Part shown: piece by piece, positions 56,663 through 64,000 of the stretch
Numbering within the stretch: position 1 is the first letter of the stretch
Layout of the letters: each line of letters starts with the position of its first letter
Source of the DNA: Mitragyna speciosa
Taxonomy: Eukaryota; Streptophyta; Magnoliopsida; Gentianales; Rubiaceae
Direction of reading: 5' to 3'
Length of the DNA stretch: 64,000 bases
Assembly (NCBI GenBank): GCA_024721245.1
Contig: CM045557.1
Coordinates: 24,616,763 to 24,680,762, forward strand
The notes under the pieces: generated by a model
Seen by the model: only the letters and a program-made list of their open reading frames with translations
What the model was told of the DNA's origin: nothing
The model's database searches: none
Translations under genes and position numbers: made by a program

Positions 56663-58900
56663 TAAATCAAGGCCCAAATTTCAACCCCAGGTTCCAAAAC
56701 AAGCCAAATTACCATTCTCAATACCCGCGATTCCCTCAGTTGGCACATCCCTCACCTACTTATCCCCAGTACCCTCAACCTGTTTTCAATACCCAAGCCC
56801 TACCTGTAAATGCCCAACCATTTTATCCAAACACTCAACCCATGTTTCAGAACCCTCGACCCACACAAAATAACTTTCGCCCACCCATGCAAAACCGCCC
56901 GAGACCTATTTACCCTAACAACTATACTACACCCAATCAGCCCCCAAATACAACCGGTCCAGCCAACCCCCCGCAAAGACGGCCTAGGGCTTTCACTCCC
57001 CTTGGTCGTCCTCTAGACCAGATATATGACCAACTGAGAGCAGCGGGCAAAGTTGGCACCATACCTCAGAAAACTTTTCCTAACGGGTTACCCCACGACT
57101 ATGATCACCAAGCCGTCTGTGCTTACCATTCGGGAGGTCGTGGGCACCCCACAGCTAACTGTTGGGCTTTGAAGCACAAAATTCAGGATATGATTGACGA
57201 TGGAGAGATAGTATTGAGAAGAGGGAGAGGGCAGGCCCCAAATGTGGATAACAATCCTTTGCCTCAGCACGGGTCTACTGTTGGAATGATTACTTCAGAT
57301 GAAATAGCTTGGTGACCCTTCTGAAATGATAGTTGCAATTGAAGAGACAGTGGGTGTTACTGATAGAGATGACAGGCGAGCTAGAATGACGATGTCAGGA
57401 AAAGACTTCATGAGTCATTATATGGATGACATTTTGGCAGGAAAGTTGGCATCACCTGTAACCCAACCAAAAGAACCGGTTATGTTAAAAGAAACCTTGT
57501 CTTGCCGCCAACTCATCAGCCCAGCCATTTGTCCTAGATGTTGTGCCGTTTGAGTTAGAGATTCCAGAACCAGAAATCATTGATGTGCCTGAACAAATGC
57601 TCGTTAAGGATTTGCAGAGGGTTCCATGGAATTACGAAGATTCTGAATTGAATAATGATGTCTCCGCAATTCTAAGATCAGGAAGAGTGATGGCCGAACC
57701 AGAGATTATTATTCCAGCAAAAGGAAAAGAGAGCACACTACCCCCTAAACAGCCAGTTGATGAGAAGGAAGCGGAAGAATTCTTGAAGATTTTGAAAAAA
57801 AGTGAGTACAAGGTGGTGGAACAGTTGAGCCGCATGCCAGCACAAATTTCAATTCTAAATCTTTTGTTGACATCTGAGCTGCATCGAGAGGCTCTTTAAA
57901 AGTTTTGAATGAGTCTCATGTTCCCACGGACATTTCCCACTGAGAAGCTAGCCGGGATAGTAGGGAATGTTTTGGCATCTAATCAGATCGCCTTTTCTGA
58001 AGATGAATTGACTCCTGAAGGGAAGGGGCATAACAAGGCTTTATACATTTCTGTGAGGTGCAATGGAAGATACTTGCCTAGGGTTTTGATTGACAACGGA
58101 TCTGCACTGAACATCTGCCCATGGAACACTCTACAAAAGCTAGGATATTCACGGTCACAAGTTCGCCAATCACTGACCGTTGTTAGAGGGTTCGATGGCT
58201 CGAGGAAGGAGACTATAGGAGAGATTGATTTAGTGCTCGAGATGGGTCCAGCTCAATATCAGGTTACCTGCCAGGTCATGGATTTTTTCGAGCATATACA
58301 ATGTTTTGTTAGGGCGGCCGTGGATTCATTCTTCTGGATCAGTACCGTCATCTCTGCATCAAATGGTAAAATTCATTATGGATGATAGACTGATCACTAT
58401 TTTTGCGGAAGATGATTGCACTATTGATGGTGAATCGGGGGCATGCTGAAGAGGCGAAGGAATAAGCTATCACTTGATCGGGGATTTCAGTGCTTCAGAT
58501 ATTGTATCTGTCAATTGGAATTCCGGAAGGAAAGCCACCTGTGGAGCCCTTATTGCCTAATGCGAGTATCATGGATAGCTAAGGAAGCTGATTCAGGGCA
58601 GACTACCGGCCAGGAAAGGGTATTGGAAAGATGCTGCAGGGAATTACGGAACCTATTCAACTAATGGAACAGAAAAATACCTTTGGGCTTGGTTTCCACC
58701 CAACAGGTAAGGATTTGAAGGAGATGAAGGAGAGAAAAAGGGCTGAAAAGGAAGGAAGGCAGGTCTCACTCTATGTTCCTCCATTGTATCACAGTTTTTC
58801 AAGGGCATCCAAGGTTGTTATTTCTGAAATATGCAATGAGGATTATGATGTTGAAGAGGGGATGAGCCGTCTTTTCATTGGAATGACTGGTACAGAAGAA
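56659..58900 (+). pseudogene. Gag C-terminus and protease, first copy, with multiple frameshifts
   Basis: The frame resumes at 56659-57315 (Pro/Asn/Gln-rich, then the zinc-knuckle-like CAYHSGGRGHPTANC at about 57119-57163). It is broken again near 57306 (+A), 57505 (+T), 57893 (-T), 57940 (+T) and at nine or so places after 58285. Pieces of the protease (DNGSA, near 58092) and of the later G-patch-like region are still readable in different frames. Almost all lesions are single-base indels absent from the copy at 59001-61924, so they look more like sequence error next to a gap than biological decay. Confidence 0.85.
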
Positions 58901-59000
58901 NNNNNNNNNNNNNNNNNNNNNNNNNNNNNNNNNNNNNNNNNNNNNNNNNNNNNNNNNNNNNNNNNNNNNNNNNNNNNNNNNNNNNNNNNNNNNNNNNNNN
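58901..59000. other. Assembly gap, 100 N
   Basis: Exactly 100 undetermined bases, the conventional size for a gap of unknown length. The 2934 bases before it (55967-58900) and the 2924 bases after it (59001-61924) are copies of each other. Confidence 1.
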
Positions 59001-62000
59001 GATTTCATCAGAGAGAGCCAGGGATTGGATCGGTACGGCGGTTTGAATTACGATGATTTCTGTATGTTCCCTGATACTCAACTGCCTCCAAAGTTTAAGG
59101 TGCCAGAATTTTCTAAATACAACGGTGCTGGCGACCCTGTTGTGCACCTTAAGATGTTCTGCAACAAGTTGGGCAAGCCAACCGGGGATGAGAAATTACC
59201 GATGAGGCTATTTGGAGAGAGTTTGGAGAAGGATGCATTAGAATGGTATTTGAAGTTGGATTTTTCAAAGATCCGAAACTGGACCGACCTCTCCCGAGCA
59301 TTTATCAAACAGTATGAGTTCAACTGTGATTTGGTGCCGGATAGATTTTCACTGGTAGAATTGAAGAAAAAGCCCTCAAAAGTTATGTAGCTTATGGGCA
59401 GCGTTGGCGGAGTGTGGCAGCTAAAGTAAATCCGCCAATTGATGAGAACGAAATGGTAAAATTATTTATCGATGCCCAAGACCCACCTTACTACCAGGCC
59501 ATCGTAGGCTCAATTGAAAAGACCTTCGCCCAGGTTATTGAGCAAGCAGAAGCTATTGAGAGAGGGGTGAAGAAGGGAAAGGTAGTAGACATGGCTGCTG
59601 TGAAATTGCAAGTTGAATCGTTGCAAAATGGCAATAATCTGAAGAAAGTAGTTGGGAAAAAGCCTGAGAAAAGAGAAGAGGAAATATCTTTTGTGATAAA
59701 TCAAGGCCAAATTTCAACCCCAGGTTCCAAAACAAGCCAAATTACCATTCTCAATACCCGCGATTCCCTCAGTTGGCACATCCCTCACCTACTTATCCCC
59801 AGTACCCTCAAACCTGTTTTCAATACCCAAGCCCTACCTGTAAATGCCCAACCATTTTATCCAAACACTCAACCCATGTTTCAGAACCCTCGACCCACAC
59901 AAAATAACTTTCGCCCACCCATGCAAAACCGCCCGAGACCTATTTACCCTAACAACTATACTACACCCAATCAGCCCCCAAATACAACCGGTCCAGCCAA
60001 CCCCCCGCAAAGACGGCCTAGGGCTTTCACTCCCCTTGGTCGTCCTCTAGACCAGATATATGACCAACTGAGAGCAGCGGGCAAAGTTGGCACCATACCT
60101 CAGAAAACTTTTCCTAACGGGTTACCCCACGACTATGATCACCAAGCCGTCTGTGCTTACCATTCGGGAGGTCGTGGGCACCCCACAGCTAACTGTTGGG
60201 CTTTGAAGCACAAAATTCAGGATATGATTGACGATGGAGAGATAGTATTGAGAAGAGGGAGAGGGCAGGCCCCAAATGTGGATAACAATCCTTTGCCTCA
60301 GCACGGGTCTACTGTTGGAATGATTACTTCAGATGAAATGCTTGGTGACCCTTCTGAAATGATAGTTACAATTGAAGAGACAGTGGGTGTTACTGATAGA
60401 GATGACAGGCGAGCTAGAATGACGATGTCAGGAAAAGACTTCATGAGTCATTATATGGATGACATTTTGGCAGGAAAGTTGGCATCACCTGTAACCCAAC
60501 CAAAAGAACCAGTTATGTTAAAAGAAACCTTGTCTGCCGCCAACTCATCAGCCCAGCCATTTGTCCTAGATGTTGTGCCGTTTGAGTTAGAGATTCCAGA
60601 ACCAGAAATCATTGATGTGCCTGAACAAATGCTCGTTAAGGATTTGCAGAGGGTTCCATGGAATTACGAAGATTCTGAATTGAATAATGATGTCTCCGCA
60701 ATTCTAAGATCAGGAAGAGTGATGGCCGAACCAGAGATTATTATTCCAGCAAAAGGAAAAGAGAGCACACTACCCCCTAAACAGCCAGTTGATGAGAAGG
60801 AAGCGGAAGAATTCTTGAAGATTTTGAAAAAAAGTGAGTACAAGGTGGTGGAACAGTTGAGCCGCATGCCAGCACAAATTTCAATTCTAAATCTTTTGTT
60901 GACATCTGAGCTGCATCGAGAGGCTCTTTTAAAAGTTTTGAATGAGTCTCATGTTCCCACGGACATTCCCACTGAGAAGCTAGCCGGGATAGTAGGGAAT
61001 GTTTTGGCATCTAATCAGATCGCCTTTTCTGAAGATGAATTGACTCCTGAAGGGAAGGGGCATAACAAGGCTTTATACATTTCTGTGAGGTGCAATGGAA
61101 GATACTTGCCTAGGGTTTTGATTGACAACGGATCTGCACTGAACATCTGCCCATGGAACACTCTACAAAAGCTAGGATATTCACGGTCACAAGTTCGCCA
61201 ATCACTGACCGTTGTTAGAGGGTTCGATGGCTCGAGGAAGGAGACTATAGGAGAGATTGATTTAGTGCTCGAGATGGGTCCAGCTCAATATCAGGTTACC
61301 TGCCAGGTCATGGATTTTTCCGGCATATACAATGTTTTGTTAGGGCGGCCGTGGATTCATTCTTCTGGATCAGTACCGTCATCTCTGCATCAAATGGTAA
61401 AATTCATTATGGATGATAGACTGATCACTATTTTTGCGGAAGATGATTGCACTATGATGGTGAATCGGGGGCATGCTGAAGAGGCGAAGGATAAGCTATC
61501 ACTTGATCGGGGATTTCATGCTTCAGATATTGTATCTGTCAATTGGATCCCGGAAGGAAAGCCACCTGTGGAGCCCTTATTGCCTAATGCAAGTATCATG
61601 GTAGCTAAGGAGCTGATTAGGGCAAACTACCGGCCAGGAAAGGGTATTGGAAAGATGCTGCAGGGAATTACGGAACCTATTCAACTAATGGAACAGAAAA
61701 ATACCTTTGGGCTTGGTTTCCACCCAACAGGTAAGGATTTGAAGGAGATGAAGGAGAGAAAAAGGGCTGAAAAGGAAGGAAGGCAGGTCTCACTCTATGT
61801 TCCTCCATTGTATCACAGTTTTTCAAGGGCATCCAAGGTTGTTATTTCTGAAATATGCAATGAGGATTATGATGTTGAAGAGGGGATGAGCCGTCTTTTC
61901 ATTGGAATGACTGGTACAGAAGAATCGTCTGATGCTACTGACTTTGAGGAAATCGAGAAAGAGTCATTGAACAATTGGACATCTGATTATCTCCCTGTTC

Positions 62001-62013
62001 GGAGGGAGTTTCG
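59001..62013 (+). CDS. gag-pro: Gag-protease, second copy, first exon of gag-pro-pol
   Basis: Starts mid-capsid at the gap. A one-base loss (CCTCAAAAGTT for CCTCAGAAAGTT, about 59378) breaks the frame at 59390; it is open again from before 59414 to the stop at 62015-62017. Order: end of capsid; Pro/Asn-rich region; zinc-knuckle-like CAYHSGGRGHPTANC (about 60152-60196); spacer; aspartic protease with catalytic IDNGSALNIC (about 61121-61150) and the distal LGRPWIH (about 61339); and a G-patch-like GKGIGKMLQG (about 61637). At 59707-59810 a -1/+1 pair (GGCC for GGCCC, then CAAACC for CAACC) puts about 35 residues in the wrong frame. Splicing at 62014 removes the stop and joins to RT. Confidence 0.88.
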
Positions 62014-62326
62014 GTAAATTTGGGATTGTCTTTTGTTCAAAATTCATTTCTAGATGGAGCCCTGAAATGAATTACTTTCTCAAAGTTTGTTTTAGTGTTA
62101 GGCTCTGACTTTATCGCATTAGCTTTTGAAAGAAACTATTCTCAATTTCTTTTGTTATATCGAGAAAATTTTTTTGTCTAAAATATTGAAATGCTGTCTA
62201 TCTTTGCTCAAAGGCTAATGCTAGCTTATGATTGTAAACATCTTCTTTTGAAAATGCAAGTTTTCATTCAAAAGTTGTCTATTTGTGTTTATTTATTTAT
62301 GTTTGCATGTTTTGTTTCATTTTCAG
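62014..62326 (+). other. Spliceable intron between protease and reverse transcriptase
   Basis: The donor TTTCG|GTAAAT is at 62014 and the acceptor CATTTTCAG ends at 62326, after a T-rich tract. The 313-base interval is AT-rich with stops in the pol frame, including the TAA at 62015-62017. Removing it joins CG to A (an Arg codon) and continues in frame into RT. An intron at this site is characteristic of Ogre elements; partial splicing would set the Gag-Pro to Gag-Pro-Pol ratio. Confidence 0.88.
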
Positions 62327-64000
62327 ATGGCCGAAAATAACTGCCTATGATCCTTTGGATGTCACTTTCTTTGAAACTGACAAGTTTAACTTCGATATCT
62401 CTCTAAATTCAGAAATAATGCAAACCGTTAATGAGAGTGAGAGCGATATCGAAGAAGATTATGACTCTGTACTTGAGAATCTGGAACAATACGAAGAAAA
62501 ACCCAAGCCTAACTTGGAAGAAACAGAAACTATCAATATTGGCACTGAGACAGAAGTTAAAGAAGTTAAAATCAGTGTTCATTTGAACAAGAGCCAAAGA
62601 AAAGAGATGATTGAATTTTTGGCACTGTTCCAGGATGTGTTCGCATGGTCCTATGATGATATGCCTGGGGTCTCCACAGACATAGTAGTTCATAGATTGC
62701 CCACAGATCCAAACTTTCCTCCAGTGAAACAGAAACCTCGCAAATTCAAACCTGAAATGAGCCTCAAAATCAAAGAGCAGATAGTCAAGCAATTCAATGC
62801 CCAAATCATCATTGTGTCTCACTATCCCATTTGGCTATCAAATATGGTTCCGGTTCCCAAAAAGTCTGGTGAAGTGCGAGTATGTGTAGATTATCGAGAT
62901 TTAAACAAAGCCAGTCCAAAGGATGACTTTCCTTTGCCTAACATTCACATCCTGTTAGACAATACTGCCGGACATGAAATGGATTCATTTATTGATTGTT
63001 TCGCTGGATATCATCAACTTTTGGTCGCAAAGGAAGATAGAGAAAAGACGGCATTCATGACTCCGTGGGGAATATTTTGTTACAGAGTTATGCCCTTTGG
63101 ATTGAAAAATGCTGGGGCCACCTATCAAAGGACTATGACTACACTGTTTCATGACATGATACACAAAGAGATAGAAGTTTACGTGGATGACATTATAGTC
63201 AAGTCCAAAAGAGCAGAGGACCATTTGGGAGATTTGAGAAAGCTGTTTGAAAGATTAAGAAGGTATAATCTGAAACTGAATCCTGCAAAATGTGCTTTCG
63301 GGTCTCCTGCTGGCAAGTTACTAGGTTTCATTGTTAGTAAGAAGGGTATTGAAGTAGATCCTGCCAAGATAAAGGCCATACGAGAAATGCCAGTACCAAA
63401 GACGCAGAAAGATGTGAAGAGTTTTTTGGGGAAGCTTAATTTCATTGGCAGATTTATTGCTCAGTTGACTCTTACTTGTGAACCTTTGTTCAAGTTGTTA
63501 AGAAAAAATACCCCAATGAAGTGGAATGGAGATTGTCAGCGGGCTTTTGACAAAATCAAAGATTATCTGTTGAATCCTCCTGTGTTAGTACCGCCGAAAC
63601 CAGGTCGGCCACTTATCATGTACCTCTCAGTGTTGGATGGAGCCATGGGTTGTGTTCTCGGTCAACATGATGATTCAGGCAAAAAGGAACAGGCAATCTA
63701 TTATCTAAGTAAGAAATTTACTGTCTATGAGGCGAATTATTCATTTTTGGAAAGATTATGTTGTGCATTGGCTTGGACTGTTCAAAAATTGAGACATTAT
63801 CTCCTTGACCATACCACCTATCTCATATCTCGATCTGACCCGTTGAGGTATTTGCTTGAGAAACCGATGCCCACTGGACGTATGGCTAAGTGGCAAATGA
63901 TTCTCAGTGAATTTGATATTGTGTTCACAACTCAAAAGGCAGTCAAGGGCCAAGTAATTGCCGATCACTTGGCAGAGAACCCTTTGCAAGATGATTATGA
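62327..64000 (+). CDS. pol: Reverse transcriptase-RNase H, partial (second exon of gag-pro-pol)
   Basis: Open from the acceptor to the window edge (about 558 codons). An acidic linker (about 62330-62620) leads to the RT start (FLALFQDVFAWSYDDMPG). RT core motifs follow: VRVCVDYRDLNKASPKDDFP (about 62878), MPFGLKNAGATYQR (about 63090) and the catalytic YVDD at 63180-63191. The connection and RNase H region (about 63611-63960) include YLSVLDGAMGCVLGQ, where the first acidic residue of the usual YtDAS motif is not in place, as in Tat-clade elements whose first RNase H is degenerate. It ends IADHLAENPL. Archaeal-type RNase H and integrase would lie beyond 64000. There is no ATG at the start because expression depends on splicing. 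Confidence 0.93.

Larger units (their letters stand above)
46430..64000 (+). mobile_element. Ogre/Tat-type Ty3/gypsy LTR retrotransposon (5' 17.6 kb, runs off the window)
   Basis: Order: 5' LTR (46430-52029), primer-binding site (52032-52049), leader, ORF1 (53515-55035), gag and protease (from 55385, partly duplicated around a gap), intron (62014-62326), and RT-RNase H (62327 to the edge). An extra ORF before gag, an intron between protease and RT, a tRNA-Arg-like primer site and LTRs over 5 kb are together diagnostic of Ogre elements within the Tat clade. Integrase, the polypurine tract and the 3' LTR would lie beyond 64000. The insertion duplication would be AACCG (46425-46429); its partner is outside the window. 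Confidence 0.92.

Noticed and set aside
62409..63445. Three minus-strand frames (79-137 codons)
   Set aside because: Antisense shadows of the reverse transcriptase exon, whose motifs (DYRDLNKA, MPFGLKNA, YVDD) are on the plus strand.

Overview
This window is nuclear DNA from a flowering plant, almost certainly a eudicot. It is AT-rich, its genes are split by GT-AG introns, its closest recognisable proteins are plant ones, and much of it is plant transposable elements. I cannot name the species. Genes found with intact reading frames once introns are removed: (i) an AT-hook/PPC DNA-binding protein of the AHL family on the minus strand (6270-11548, 5 exons, 399 aa); (ii) AP2M, the mu subunit of the AP-2 clathrin adaptor, on the plus strand (21826-29890, 13 exons, 438 aa); (iii) a small LEA_1-family late-embryogenesis-abundant protein on the minus strand (34053-34553, 2 exons, 122 aa). 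Two further candidates are unidentified: the last two exons of a gene at 32273-33375, and a 4-exon, 106-aa small-protein gene model at 38563-41888 whose splice phases all agree. AHL and AP2M are divergent neighbours, and an AHL gene and AP2M are also adjacent on Arabidopsis chromosome 5, which suggests conserved microsynteny.

The space between the genes is a layered transposon record. Position 1-3500 is the 3' part of a very long LTR. Between AHL and AP2M lie a tRNA-derived SINE (14074-14311), two members of one hAT-like MITE family with perfect 8-bp target duplications (14431-14807 and 19886-20680), a solo LTR with a perfect CTAAA duplication (15204-16389), an exact 100-bp tandem duplication (19461-19660), and a third hAT-like element ending 268 bp before the AP2M start codon (20821-21557). 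To the right of the LEA gene are a Stowaway-like MITE, a second small MITE family, and a GAGCTCG-rich hAT-like element with a perfect 8-bp duplication (38044-38468).

From 46430 to the right edge the window is filled by one Ty3/gypsy retrotransposon of the Tat/Ogre type, inserted in what looks like an older chromovirus LTR (45086-46429). It has a 5.6-kb 5' LTR, a primer-binding site resembling the 3' end of tRNA-Arg, a 1.5-kb leader, an extra ORF1 upstream of gag (plant-mobile-domain-like plus coiled coil), gag-protease, a 313-bp intron that removes the stop codon between protease and reverse transcriptase, and RT-RNase H running off the window. The LTR at 1-3500 is a second copy of the same family.

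An assembly problem sits inside the retrotransposon. The 2.93 kb before a 100-N gap (58901-59000) is repeated after it with 16 single-base indels, so gag-pro appears twice and each copy is frameshifted in different places. Read counts of this element's genes from this assembly with care.
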